Source: a virus. From it: DNA of 25,786 bases. Location: IMG/VR virus record IMGVR_UViG_3300023179_000459, positions 1 through 25,786 of that record. One strand, given 5' to 3'. The translations under genes were made by a program, and so were the position numbers. Numbering within the stretch: the stretch's first letter is position 1; every line of letters starts with the position of its first letter. The notes beneath the pieces were generated by a model. That model was not told the DNA's origin, searched no databases, and saw nothing but the letters and a program-made list of their open reading frames with translations. Shown in pieces: positions 15,280 through 23,245 of the stretch.

Positions 15280-17862
15280 ATGGCCAGAACCCTCACCAGC
15301 GCGGCAACGACGGCGAAAGACACCACCAACGGCGCGTTCCCGATCTACGTTTTGGAGATCCAGTGGGGTGGCGCGACAGGCACAAAATACTACGCCGGCG
15401 AGGTGCTGACCTCCCCGGTGACGGCAGAGGGCCGCGTGATCGACTGGGGATCGATCCAGATCGGGGCCGAACCAGGCCGCGCCGGGGGGCATGGGCAGGT
15501 TCAGATCACGCTCGCCGACCCTGACTTGGCGCTGAAGCCGCTTCTCGAAACAAGCCCTGGCCCGATCAACAAGAAAGCGTTCATCCACCTGTTTTTCTCG
15601 GGTGGAACGTGGCCCACTGATCGCGTCACGATCTTTGGCGGCGTGCTCGACGCGCCGTGCGAGTGGGACGACGCGCGGGCCCAGTGGCGGATCGCATTCA
15701 AGGGGCTGGAGAGCCTCTACAACCGGCAGGTGGGCCGCTACATCGACCGCGACATTTTCAATGACGTCGCGTGCTCGGAGTGCGAGGGACAGATCATCCC
15801 GATCGCATACGGCAACCCGGTCAGACGCATTCCCTGCTGCATCATCGAGCGCCCCGGGCAGTCGGCGTTGTACTCGACGCTGCAGCCTTTCGACTCGGCG
15901 CTGTACATCCAGAACACGGCCACAAACGACCTGTTCACGACCTCGGGGACACGCACCCTGATCGTTGGATTCGCCGGGAATTACGAGACATTCACCGGCA
16001 CGTGGGACGGCAGCATCGCGAACAAGTTCAACATCGCGACGCGTGATTCGTGGATCGCCTCAGGGTACATCTCGGCGACATACGGGGTGGGCGGGCAGTC
16101 CTACCTGATGGTTCCTGTCGCTGACGTGCCAAACCCCACCAAGTCGCGTGGGGGATACCCAATCGCCCTGCAGATCGGTGGCAACTGGCACATCCTCCCG
16201 ATCACGCAGTGGACGACCTCGGGCGGGTCAATTGCGGTCCTGAACGCCGGCAACTTGGGGGCCAACGTCGGCACGCCATACAAGATCGGCCGCTACCCCG
16301 GGCAGGTGCCAGTGTGGCCGCCTGGCACACAAGTGTACGAGGTCGACACTTGGAAATTCGCGGTCAACTGGCTGCCGTCGAAGTCGGTCGACTACGTCGA
16401 GATCATGACCAAGGTGCAGATCCCGGGGGGCAACCTTGTCGATGCGTTTCTGCAGATCAACCCGGCCCTGTACTCGGTCAACCTGAACGACACGACCTAC
16501 AACACGGCTCTCGGGCGTGCGGGGGGTGACCCCGGAATCACGACGATCACCATGTCCAACCCGCCGATCAAGGCGGGTGCCAGCGACGCGCGGCTGTACT
16601 GCACCGTGAAGGGCATCACCGACGACAACACGTCGTCGGGAACGGTGCTGAGCGACCCGGCCGACATCATCAAAAACCTATTGGGGAACGCATTCATCGG
16701 GGCCGTCCCGTCGAGCGAGATCGACTCCACGTCGTTCTCGGCGGCCGCGACGGCGATCACACAGACGCTCGAACTGGCGATCCTCACCCCGCGGAAGCTG
16801 ATGGATATCTGCGGGGAACTGGCCTACCAGGCGGGGGCGATCTTTTTCTGGGACGGCGGGCAGGCCCGGATCAAGAAGCTGGCACACACGCTGAGCAGCG
16901 GCGATTCGGTCTACACGTTCGACGCGGGCAAGTACGCTCGGCAGACGTTGCGGGTGCGAGAGACTTCGCTGGCCAACACGCCGACCCAGACGACCGGCAA
17001 GTTCCGCACGTCGCTGGCGGCCCCTGAAAGCAAGCTCGTGCGACGCTGCGCAGACGCGGTGACAGCGTTCGGCTGGCGCGACGACGAAATCGACATGTGG
17101 GCGATGCAGGTGCCCGCGAACGTGGCGGCGATCATCGAGTTCTGGCTCAAATTCAAGCTCCAGCAGAACCAGACGATCAGCCTCGACTGTTTCCTGAACG
17201 GGGTGCACCTGCAGCCTGGCGACACTGTGACGCTCAACATCGCCCATGCCGGGACGAGTGTGTTGAACAACGTGCTCGGCCGCGTGAAGACGCTGCGCCA
17301 CGACCCCGGGTCGGCGAACGGGGGCAAGGTCGACCGCATCTCCGTCGAGCTCGACGTCGGGCTCTACACATGGACCGTTTCGGCTGTCACACCGTACTCC
17401 CGCGAGTGCAACCCGCCCCTCGGAAATCCCGACCTGACGGTGGGGCCGGGGGCCGCGTTGGGCAGCGGGTCGGGCTGGATCTGGGGCTCGGGGCAAGCCC
17501 AGGCGTCCTGGCACGACAGCAACAACCAGATGGCCGGCGGGTCAGTCAACAGCGGGACGGGGATTGGCACAGGCACAGGCACAGGAACCGGTTCTGGCTC
17601 TGGCAGTGGGTCGGGTTCTGGATCCGGCAGTGGATCGGGCGGAGTGACCTACCCCGCGGTGGGCAAACACGGGACCGGGGTGTGGTCGGGAGCGAGCTCC
17701 AAGACCGTCACGATCTACACTGGGGCCGGTGGATCCGAGACTGCGACTGCGTTCACTGTGTCCGCGTACCTGCCCTCTGGCCTGACTGTCGCGTCGAACG
17801 CGCTGTGCATTCTCGACCAGGTGTACGGCGGGACGATTTACGCTCACCCGAACTCGTGCTGA
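15280..17862 (+). CDS. Baseplate hub/tail-tip protein with Gly-Ser/Thr linker
   Basis: The 860-residue product starts with a strand-rich domain (FPIYVLEIQWGG, VQITLADPDLALKPLL, RVTIFGGVLDAPCEW, WRIAFKGLESLYNRQVG) like distal tail or hub proteins. It continues with a central part containing NLLGNAFIG, PRKLMDICGELAYQAGAIFFW and GDTVTLNIAHAG, typical of gp27-like hub folds. A Gly-Thr/Gly-Ser run at about residues 758-788 then separates a small beta domain at the C-terminus. Hub proteins sit at the tail tip, below the tape measure. The assignment rests on order and fold pattern; it may combine distal tail and hub functions in one chain. Confidence 0.6.
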   Translation: MARTLTSAATTAKDTTNGAFPIYVLEIQWGGATGTKYYAGEVLTSPVTAEGRVIDWGSIQIGAEPGRAGGHGQVQITLADPDLALKPLLETSPGPINKKAFIHLFFSGGTWPTDRVTIFGGVLDAPCEWDDARAQWRIAFKGLESLYNRQVGRYIDRDIFNDVACSECEGQIIPIAYGNPVRRIPCCIIERPGQSALYSTLQPFDSALYIQNTATNDLFTTSGTRTLIVGFAGNYETFTGTWDGSIANKFNIATRDSWIASGYISATYGVGGQSYLMVPVADVPNPTKSRGGYPIALQIGGNWHILPITQWTTSGGSIAVLNAGNLGANVGTPYKIGRYPGQVPVWPPGTQVYEVDTWKFAVNWLPSKSVDYVEIMTKVQIPGGNLVDAFLQINPALYSVNLNDTTYNTALGRAGGDPGITTITMSNPPIKAGASDARLYCTVKGITDDNTSSGTVLSDPADIIKNLLGNAFIGAVPSSEIDSTSFSAAATAITQTLELAILTPRKLMDICGELAYQAGAIFFWDGGQARIKKLAHTLSSGDSVYTFDAGKYARQTLRVRETSLANTPTQTTGKFRTSLAAPESKLVRRCADAVTAFGWRDDEIDMWAMQVPANVAAIIEFWLKFKLQQNQTISLDCFLNGVHLQPGDTVTLNIAHAGTSVLNNVLGRVKTLRHDPGSANGGKVDRISVELDVGLYTWTVSAVTPYSRECNPPLGNPDLTVGPGAALGSGSGWIWGSGQAQASWHDSNNQMAGGSVNSGTGIGTGTGTGTGSGSGSGSGSGSGSGSGGVTYPAVGKHGTGVWSGASSKTVTIYTGAGGSETATAFTVSAYLPSGLTVASNALCILDQVYGGTIYAHPNSC
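17551..17643 (+). repeat. Gly-Thr/Gly-Ser coding microrepeat (linker)
   Basis: Alternating Gly-Thr then Gly-Ser codons make a flexible linker of about 30 residues in the hub-like protein. The first part repeats ggcaca three times, and the later part uses mixed Ser codons. Shorter runs of the same type occur in the proteins starting at 1411, 5708 and 10075. Confidence 0.8.
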
Positions 17863-17872
17863 GAGGTGCCCT

Positions 17873-18781
17873 GTGAGTGGATGGGCGTGGTGCTGTGCGT
17901 GTGCTCCGGCAGCCGGAAAGTACGTGATCGCTTACGGTCTGCGATCGGGTGGCAATTACGTCCGCGACGTCGACGTGTACGACGCTGGGTCGTGGACCTC
18001 CAAGGCAGACGGAGTGGCGCCCGGTAGGACAGGTCACAGATCGGCGACGTTGTCGCAGAAGGGATACGTATTTGGCGGATTTGAAGGAACCAGCCCGTTC
18101 AACATGACCCGCAATGACGAGTACGTTCAGAGCTCTGACGTGTGGACGACCAAGACCGCGATGTCGGCCGCGAAAGCGTACCACAGCGGATGTGCCGCGT
18201 CCGGACAGGCGTATGCGTTTGCTGGGTACAGCGACGTCAATGCCCAGACATTTAGCGATGCAACGTATCAGTACGACACTGGCGGAGATTCGTGGTCGAC
18301 GAAAGCATCGTGCCCGTCTCCGTCGAGGCAACTCGCTACGGCCATCGAGATTGGGGCGAAGGCGTACTTGATCTGCGGTATCGCTTTGGGAGGTACAATC
18401 ATGTCGGACAACGACGAATACGACCCTTCCGGCAATTCGTGGACAGCCAAAACAGATTGCGTTTCACCGGCGAGGCACGCATCGTCTGGATTTCAGGTTT
18501 CATCGAAAGGTTACATCACGTACGGAAACCTGGGTGGCTCGCTCATCAGGGATACCGACCAGTACGTACCGGACACATGGACCAGCAAAGCTGATGGCCC
18601 TTCGCCTGCCCGGTGGTATCAGGCCGGTGCCTACTACGGAGGTGCCGGATACGCAACCGGGGGGCAGGGTTCGAGCGGACTGCTTTCAGACCACAGCGAA
18701 TTCACGCCCGACGTGTGGGCCACCAAGAATACAATTCCGTCCCCCGCACGCCAGCAACTGACATCATTTGAGGCAGCATGA
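17873..18781 (+). CDS. Kelch-repeat beta-propeller, probable receptor-binding tail fibre
   Basis: The 302-residue product is built almost wholly of Kelch-type blades. Each has an aromatic-Asp-x-W-x-x-K segment followed by a Gly-rich strand: SWTSKADGVAPGRTGH with GYVFGGF, DVWTTKTAMSAAKAYHSG with AYAFAGY, SWSTKASCPSPSRQ, SWTAKTDCVSPARH, TWTSKADGPSPARW and VWATKNTIPSPARQ. I count six blades, with the N-terminal YVIAYGL strand available to close the ring. Propellers of this kind bind surface sugars or proteins, so a receptor-binding role at the tail tip is likely. GTG start at 17873 with GAGAGG upstream. The stop overlaps the next start (ATGA). Confidence 0.75.
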   Translation: MSGWAWCCACAPAAGKYVIAYGLRSGGNYVRDVDVYDAGSWTSKADGVAPGRTGHRSATLSQKGYVFGGFEGTSPFNMTRNDEYVQSSDVWTTKTAMSAAKAYHSGCAASGQAYAFAGYSDVNAQTFSDATYQYDTGGDSWSTKASCPSPSRQLATAIEIGAKAYLICGIALGGTIMSDNDEYDPSGNSWTAKTDCVSPARHASSGFQVSSKGYITYGNLGGSLIRDTDQYVPDTWTSKADGPSPARWYQAGAYYGGAGYATGGQGSSGLLSDHSEFTPDVWATKNTIPSPARQQLTSFEAA

Positions 18782-19551
18782 TTCAAGCAATTCTGGCCGA
18801 CCACCGCCACTACCACAGCGACTGGCAGATCGATCACGCGATCACGATTCGCGCCGGGGGAACGCTCTACGGGTGCTACAAGCAGGCGGTGCGAGAGCTG
18901 CACAAGAGGTGGAGAGGGCTGCGTGAGTGCTACGCGAACAGAGAGCGATTGAGGCTCGACGTCGACGACCTGGAGCAGATGCCGGAAGCCTCCGGGAACA
19001 ACGCCCGGCGGCGGGAATTGGACCTCGCGGAGAAGCGTCTGGCGTTGATTGAAGCCGATGGGGTGGTGCGCGACACCGAGCGGGAATTCCTGCGGTTCCT
19101 GGGGCAGGCAGTCGCGTGCCGAAATGCTCTCGGGATACCTCCCGACGGGACGCTGGATGAGGCGACCAGGGACCGACTGGACGCCGAGATGTGGGAGCAT
19201 CAGATCAAGGCGATGGCGGCGGTCGACTTCATGTCGCAGGGAAGGATCGGGCGGTCGACGATCGAGTTGCTGGCTGCCTGCTCCCCGGCGATGCGTCGGA
19301 GGATTGCGGCACTGGTTCTGCACGAATCACGCCACCACGAACTGATTGAGTGGTACCTGACCGCCGAGACACCGATGCCGCCACCAGTCATTTTCACGGC
19401 CGGCGAAAGCAGAGAGGCTCTGGAATGGATCTCGAAGAGTTTGAGCGGGCCGCCCGAGAATGGAACAGCACCACGTCTACTCTCGGATCAGAGCGAGAGT
19501 ACCGCGGCCGACTGGAGGCGTGCGTCTGGTGCCGGTGGAGATGCGGGCTGA
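18778..19551 (+). CDS. Hypothetical phage protein with helical body, next to tail fibre
   Basis: The ATG at 18778 overlaps the Kelch gene stop, so the two are coupled. The 257-residue product has HRHYHSDWQIDHAITI at the N-terminus, a long charged helix (about 40-105), and a middle part with AEMWEHQIKAMAAVDFMSQG, RIGRSTIELL and SPAMRRRIAALVLH. It resembles an unassigned phage family. Coupling to the fibre gene suggests a fibre-assembly or attachment factor, but this is inference. The last 40 residues overlap the next gene out of phase and are low-complexity. Confidence 0.55.
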   Translation: MIQAILADHRHYHSDWQIDHAITIRAGGTLYGCYKQAVRELHKRWRGLRECYANRERLRLDVDDLEQMPEASGNNARRRELDLAEKRLALIEADGVVRDTEREFLRFLGQAVACRNALGIPPDGTLDEATRDRLDAEMWEHQIKAMAAVDFMSQGRIGRSTIELLAACSPAMRRRIAALVLHESRHHELIEWYLTAETPMPPPVIFTAGESREALEWISKSLSGPPENGTAPRLLSDQSESTAADWRRASGAGGDAG

Positions 19552-19688
19552 TCTGCTCTCTGGTGCACTGTGGATGCCGAATTCCGGTGTACGCCGCCAG
19601 AATCGAGAGTGAGTGCCCGATCCAGAAATGGCCAGCGATTACCCCCCACCAACCACCAGCAGAACCAGAGCATGACCAACCAGGCTGA
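19425..19688 (+). CDS. Small cysteine-rich protein, possible metal-binding
   Basis: ATG at 19425 preceded by AGAGAGG at about 19411-19417. The 87-residue product has a helical start (MDLEEFERAAREW) and seven cysteines at 33, 36, 40, 44, 49, 51 and 64, followed by PIQKWP and a Pro-rich tail. CxxC plus further Cys pairs could bind zinc or an iron-sulfur cluster. It overlaps the previous gene by 127 bases and the glycosyltransferase by 17. I do not know the family with certainty. It is real rather than a shadow because of the RBS, the Cys pattern and the coupling. Confidence 0.5.
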   Translation: MDLEEFERAAREWNSTTSTLGSEREYRGRLEACVWCRWRCGLICSLVHCGCRIPVYAARIESECPIQKWPAITPHQPPAEPEHDQPG

Positions 19689-20682
19689 GCAAAGGACACT
19701 GTACCTGCGGGCGGAAGCGCACGGGTTCGGCGATGCGTGTGTGACGTCTGTGATCAGCGAGAACAGCCGCGATCTCCCGGTTCGGCTGGTGCATTCCTGC
19801 CAAGGGGAAATGGCTGCGTTCGTGCGGATGCTGGGGCAGGAAGTCGTACAAATGCCCGACAACGAATGCGTCGACACCTTCGAGGCGTACTCCGCGTACG
19901 AGATCCAGACCCAGGGGGGCCGGGTGCCACGCGTGTGGTCTCGGGCGTTGGCGCTGGGGATCTATCTGGACCACCTGCGGCCGGAGGATCTGGTGATGCC
20001 CAAGGCGGTCATCAGCGATCGCGCGAAGGATTGGGCGAAGGCGACCTGCGACGAAATGCGGGCGTTCGGTGAGTGCAAAGCGGTGGCTCTGTGGCCCCAG
20101 ACGGTGTACGCGTGCCGGGAGTGGCCTGTCGGGTACTGGCACGATCTGGCGTGGGGGCTTCGGCAGCGGGGGATCGGGGCGAGGTTTTTTCTGGGCAAGG
20201 ACGAGCCTCGGTGGCACAACACCCCGGGGTACGTGTTCGGGATGGGCTGGGAGTACTGGGCGGCCCTGATGCTGGAGGCGGACGTCAACGTGGCGATCAG
20301 TTCCGGCCCTGCGTCGCTTGCTGCAATCCTACGTGCGTGTATAATTGTCCTTGAAGGGCCAACCAAGCCGACGATCTGGGCGCACACGCCATGGGTCGAA
20401 ATCATGCAGGTCGGGAAAGACGCTGTTGATTGTGTCGGCTGCCATTTCGGGACGCCTTTTCGGGGGGCCTGCGACTTCGGTTGCTTCGCGCTGCAGGCCC
20501 TGAATCCGGCACAGGTGCTGGCGCGAGTATTGGAAAAACTCGGTGTTGAATCACGCCAAGTGGAACGCTCGGGTGAGCCCAGTGCTCCCCTCCGTCTATG
20601 GCACTGGTCCTCATTGGGCTCAGGAGCTCTTGATTCGCGAACACGAGCCCTGGCACGACCAGGATGTGAGGGTTCTGACTGA
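19672..20682 (+). CDS. GT9-type glycosyltransferase, ADP-heptose transferase-like
   Basis: GT-B enzyme predicted to move a sugar, most likely heptose, from a nucleotide donor. The N-terminal half starts LYLRAEAHGFGDACVTS, the short form of the GT9 GLGD loop. The C-terminal half shows AVALWPQTVYACREWP, a helix with VNVAISSGPASLAAIL (SSGP at 210-213) and VLEGPT (227-231), the usual GT9 donor-site series. Cysteines at 254, 257, 267 and 271 mirror the C-terminal Cys cluster of many family members. The ATG at 19672 is chosen over the GTG at 19570 because the domain begins there. Its last 140 bases overlap the next gene and carry a low-complexity tail. Two HldE-like genes downstream favour ADP-heptose as donor. 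Confidence 0.72.
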   Translation: MTNQAEQRTLYLRAEAHGFGDACVTSVISENSRDLPVRLVHSCQGEMAAFVRMLGQEVVQMPDNECVDTFEAYSAYEIQTQGGRVPRVWSRALALGIYLDHLRPEDLVMPKAVISDRAKDWAKATCDEMRAFGECKAVALWPQTVYACREWPVGYWHDLAWGLRQRGIGARFFLGKDEPRWHNTPGYVFGMGWEYWAALMLEADVNVAISSGPASLAAILRACIIVLEGPTKPTIWAHTPWVEIMQVGKDAVDCVGCHFGTPFRGACDFGCFALQALNPAQVLARVLEKLGVESRQVERSGEPSAPLRLWHWSSLGSGALDSRTRALARPGCEGSD

Positions 20683-21346
20683 CGTTGTGCTGGACGATTG
20701 CTACGACGTGCAGGGCCACTTGGACGGCCTGTTTCCCGGTGTGATCGTCGACATTGGGGCGCACATTGGAGCGTTCGCGCTGATGTGCCGGCGGTGGTTT
20801 GGGGCGGACGTCGAATACCACGGCATCGAGGCGCACCCGCTGAACTGGGAGCTGCTCCGGCGAAACGTGAAGCGGTTCGGCTGGCGGCCGGTGCAGGCCC
20901 ACTACGCGGCGATCGACTACTGCGTGGACGGTGCACTTCTGCTGGATTCGTTTGTGTTGGGCGGGACCGCCACGGGCGGAAGCCGGGTGGTCGCTCCGGG
21001 CGAAGAGCACTTGACGTGGGGACACCCATTCGCGGCAAGTCCGCTGGACTGCACGGTGTCGACGCTGGAAGAGTTCTGCTGGGACGAGGGGATCCAGCAG
21101 ATCGACCTGCTGAAGCTCGATTGCGAGGGCAGCGAGCACCGCATTGTCGACCACTTCTGCGGCTGGCACGCGGTCCGCACGGTCGTCGGCGAGTACCACG
21201 GCCGGGAGGACTGGGAGCGGCGAATCAAGGCCCACCCGGTGCTGTGTGACTGGCGGTACACCGAGCTGAGCCGACGGAACGACAAGTCGATCGGGATCTT
21301 TTTGCTGGAGAATACGGAAGAGCACATCGGCTGGCTGGAATCGTAG
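20543..21346 (+). CDS. FkbM-family SAM-dependent methyltransferase
   Basis: Predicted to methylate an oxygen, usually on a sugar or polyketide. The 267-residue product carries VIVDIGAHIGAFAL (SAM motif I, residues 67-80), EYHGIEAHP (motif II acidic residue, 91-99), and the family hallmark LLKLDCEGSE (189-198). The GTG start at 20543 lies 140 bases inside the glycosyltransferase gene. The frame has a stop near 20500, and no later start preserves the conserved N-terminal part (REHEPWHDQD onward), so the overlap is probably real. The natural reading is that it modifies the glycan made by the neighbouring transferase. Confidence 0.8.
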   Translation: MLNHAKWNARVSPVLPSVYGTGPHWAQELLIREHEPWHDQDVRVLTDVVLDDCYDVQGHLDGLFPGVIVDIGAHIGAFALMCRRWFGADVEYHGIEAHPLNWELLRRNVKRFGWRPVQAHYAAIDYCVDGALLLDSFVLGGTATGGSRVVAPGEEHLTWGHPFAASPLDCTVSTLEEFCWDEGIQQIDLLKLDCEGSEHRIVDHFCGWHAVRTVVGEYHGREDWERRIKAHPVLCDWRYTELSRRNDKSIGIFLLENTEEHIGWLES

Positions 21347-21395
21347 CCAGTCATGCCATGCGCGAGTGCACAACTTGATTGAAGGGGGGACGCCC

Positions 21396-21752
21396 ATGTC
21401 TTACTGCCGTTGGTCGACCGACGATTTCCGCTGCGATCTGTACGTGTACGAGACGGCCGACGACTGGGTGGCCATCCATGTCGCAGGGAACAGGCCAGTC
21501 GGGGAGATCCCGAAGCGGGGCGTCCCGACGGTCGACAACGCGGCCGAATACTGCGAGCGGATGAATGCCCAGCTCGCCTGGCTGGACACGTGCGAGCGGG
21601 AGGACATCGACCTGCCGCACGCCGGGGAGAGTTTCGGCACGCCCCACACTGAGGCCCTGGGCGTGCTGTTGATGCTTCGTGAGCTCGGGTATCGGTTCCC
21701 GGACTCTGTGATTGACGCGATTCTTGGAGAGGTTCTTGAGCATGTCGAATAG
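21396..21752 (+). CDS. Conserved small phage protein of unknown function (MSYCRW type)
   Basis: The ATG at 21396 has a strong GGGGGGA at 21384-21390, so the upstream ATG at 21366 is rejected. The 118-residue product begins MSYCRWSTDDFRCDLYVYE, a start I recognise from many phage hypothetical proteins. It continues with WVAIHVAGNR, a central helix with NAQLAWLDTCE, and a C-terminal ALGVLLMLRELGYRFP. No catalytic motif is visible. It overlaps the kinase gene by 11 bases. Its presence inside the sugar cluster may reflect shared late expression only. Confidence 0.65.
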   Translation: MSYCRWSTDDFRCDLYVYETADDWVAIHVAGNRPVGEIPKRGVPTVDNAAEYCERMNAQLAWLDTCEREDIDLPHAGESFGTPHTEALGVLLMLRELGYRFPDSVIDAILGEVLEHVE

Positions 21753-22725
21753 CCCACTGATCTACGTGATTGGGGACATTTTTGTTGACCGCATGGTGGT
21801 CTACCGCGACCATCGCAAGACCATGGACGGGGTGCCCGTGGTCATGTCTCGAAAGTCGGCATCAAGGCCGGCGGACTGGAGGACAGGCCTCGGAGGAGCC
21901 GGTGCGGTGGCCCTGATGGCGTCTGCGTTGGGGGCCCGTGTGATCCTCGGTGGCGCCGGCGATGACGCGTGCCAGAAGCTGATCCTGCGTGACCAGTTCA
22001 ACCCGGACGGGGACCTGATGCGGTGGTCTTTCGTGGGGGACGCAAGTCGTCGCTGCGGTCGGAAGACGCGGCACATTGTCGACGGAATGACGTTGCTGCG
22101 GGTGGATGACGAGCGTCCCTGGCCAATCAGTGCTCACGACTACCAGGCGATGGTTGCGGCAATGTCGTCAGCGGGCCAGCCTGACGCCTTGATCCTCAGC
22201 GACTACGCCAAGGGAGTGCTGCACGAGGAATCAATTCGATCAATCCGGGCGGCATTCCCGGGGGTGCCGACGTTCGTCGACCCCAGCGCCGAAAAGCTGG
22301 ACTGGGAGGTGTACGGAGGGCAGCTCGCCGCCATCTGCCCCAATCGGCACGAGCTGTCGACCCGTCCCCATCCGCACGCGTGGATCGAGGCCGGCGCGGA
22401 GGTCATGATCGAGAAGCAGGACGAGGACGGGCTGGTCCTGTGGATCGAACAGCGAACGCCGGGCGAGATCAACCGGGAAGCCGTGTGGATGCCGTCGACC
22501 GTGAGCAAGACAGCCTCCCATTGGGAGGACCGCGTCGTCGACACCGTGGGGGCCGGAGACATGATGATCGCGGCTCTGGCGGTGGAACGCTGCAGGGGAA
22601 AGTCCTGGAAGGACGCCTGCGACTTTGCGAACGCGGCCGCCGGCGAGAAGTGCAGACACTGGGGGGCCGTGGCGGTCCACCGCGAAGCCGTTGAACGGAG
22701 GATGCGATTGTGTCCGGTCGTATAG
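21742..22725 (+). CDS. hldE: D-glycero-heptose-7-phosphate kinase (HldE kinase domain, stand-alone)
   Basis: PfkB-fold kinase that would phosphorylate heptose 7-phosphate at C1 in ADP-heptose synthesis. The 327-residue chain parallels the N-terminal half of bacterial HldE: YVIGDIFVDR (8-17), GGAGAVALMASALGA (51-65), LILSDYAKG (150-158), and the anion-hole/catalytic DTVGAGD (267-273) followed by the ANAAAG helix (296-301) and GAVAVHREAV. ATG at 21742 has GGAGAGG about 9 nt upstream. The adenylyltransferase half is a separate gene overlapping by 16 bases, so the bifunctional bacterial enzyme is split here. Another PfkB sugar substrate is possible, but the partner gene argues for heptose. Confidence 0.82.
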   Translation: MSNSPLIYVIGDIFVDRMVVYRDHRKTMDGVPVVMSRKSASRPADWRTGLGGAGAVALMASALGARVILGGAGDDACQKLILRDQFNPDGDLMRWSFVGDASRRCGRKTRHIVDGMTLLRVDDERPWPISAHDYQAMVAAMSSAGQPDALILSDYAKGVLHEESIRSIRAAFPGVPTFVDPSAEKLDWEVYGGQLAAICPNRHELSTRPHPHAWIEAGAEVMIEKQDEDGLVLWIEQRTPGEINREAVWMPSTVSKTASHWEDRVVDTVGAGDMMIAALAVERCRGKSWKDACDFANAAAGEKCRHWGAVAVHREAVERRMRLCPVV

Positions 22726-23201
22726 ACTCTGCCCACGCGGCCGCAGCCTGGGCGGCCCTTCAGCGCCGCAGGAAGCGGCCAATTGCGATCGTCAACGGCT
22801 GTTTCGACGGGCTGCACGTCGGGCATCTGGAACTGCTCAGGCAGGCTCAGACGCCGCGGAACGGGGAGGACCTGATCTACTCCGTGCTGGTGTGCGTCGA
22901 CAGCGACAGGCGGGTGGCGTTCCTGAAGGGTTCGGACCGTCCGATCTTCCCGCAGGCGGAACGCGTCGCGATGCTGGAGGCGTGCCGCTACGTGGATCGC
23001 GTGGAGGTGTTCGAGTCGCCGGACGAGCTGCGGGAGATCGTCGAGGCTGTGGCCCCGACCTGGATCGTCCGCGGCGAGGGAGAGCGAGGCCGAAAACCGG
23101 TCTGGTGCGAAGAGCTGGCGACGCGGGGGGTGCTGTGGGTGCAGACCCCGCCTGTGCACACCAGCGACATCGTGCAGAGGGTGCTGGATCGGCAGATTTG
23201 A
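22710..23201 (+). CDS. hldE: Heptose-1-phosphate adenylyltransferase (HldE nucleotidylyltransferase domain)
   Basis: Nucleotidylyltransferase that would join heptose 1-phosphate to ATP, giving ADP-heptose. The 163-residue product matches the C-terminal half of HldE: IVNGCFDGLHVGHLELL with HVGH (36-39), VCVDSDRRVAFLKG (61-74), RPIFPQAERVAMLEA (77-91), VDRVEVFESP, WIVRGEGERG and TSDIVQRV at the end (normally STTNII-like). GTG start at 22710, with GGAGG 8 nt upstream inside the kinase gene. The small size rules out a complete bifunctional enzyme. A glycerol-3-phosphate cytidylyltransferase is the main alternative, made unlikely by the adjacent kinase. Confidence 0.82.
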   Translation: MSGRIDSAHAAAAWAALQRRRKRPIAIVNGCFDGLHVGHLELLRQAQTPRNGEDLIYSVLVCVDSDRRVAFLKGSDRPIFPQAERVAMLEACRYVDRVEVFESPDELREIVEAVAPTWIVRGEGERGRKPVWCEELATRGVLWVQTPPVHTSDIVQRVLDRQI

Positions 23202-23209
23202 CGCAGAGG

Positions 23210-23239
23210 TTGCAACACTGCTGGTCTGGGTGGTAGGAT
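23210..23239 (+). promoter_or_regulatory. Possible sigma-70-type promoter downstream of the heptose genes
   Basis: TTGCAA (23210-23215), an 18-base spacer, then TAGGAT (23234-23239). Transcription would start near 23246 and run into the strong terminator at 23298-23340. The match is moderate and rests on the short transcript it would define. Confidence 0.35.
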
Positions 23240-23245
23240 TTGCGA

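Noticed and set aside
13480-15588. 702-codon open frame on the minus strand across the tape measure gene
   Set aside because: It is antisense to a well-supported tape measure gene. Its composition is Arg/Leu/His-rich, as expected for GC-rich mirror frames, and it crosses the start of the next gene.
17551-17643. CRISPR-like or tandem DNA array
   Set aside because: It is a coding Gly-Thr/Gly-Ser linker inside a large open frame. No spaced direct repeats of CRISPR type were seen anywhere in the window.
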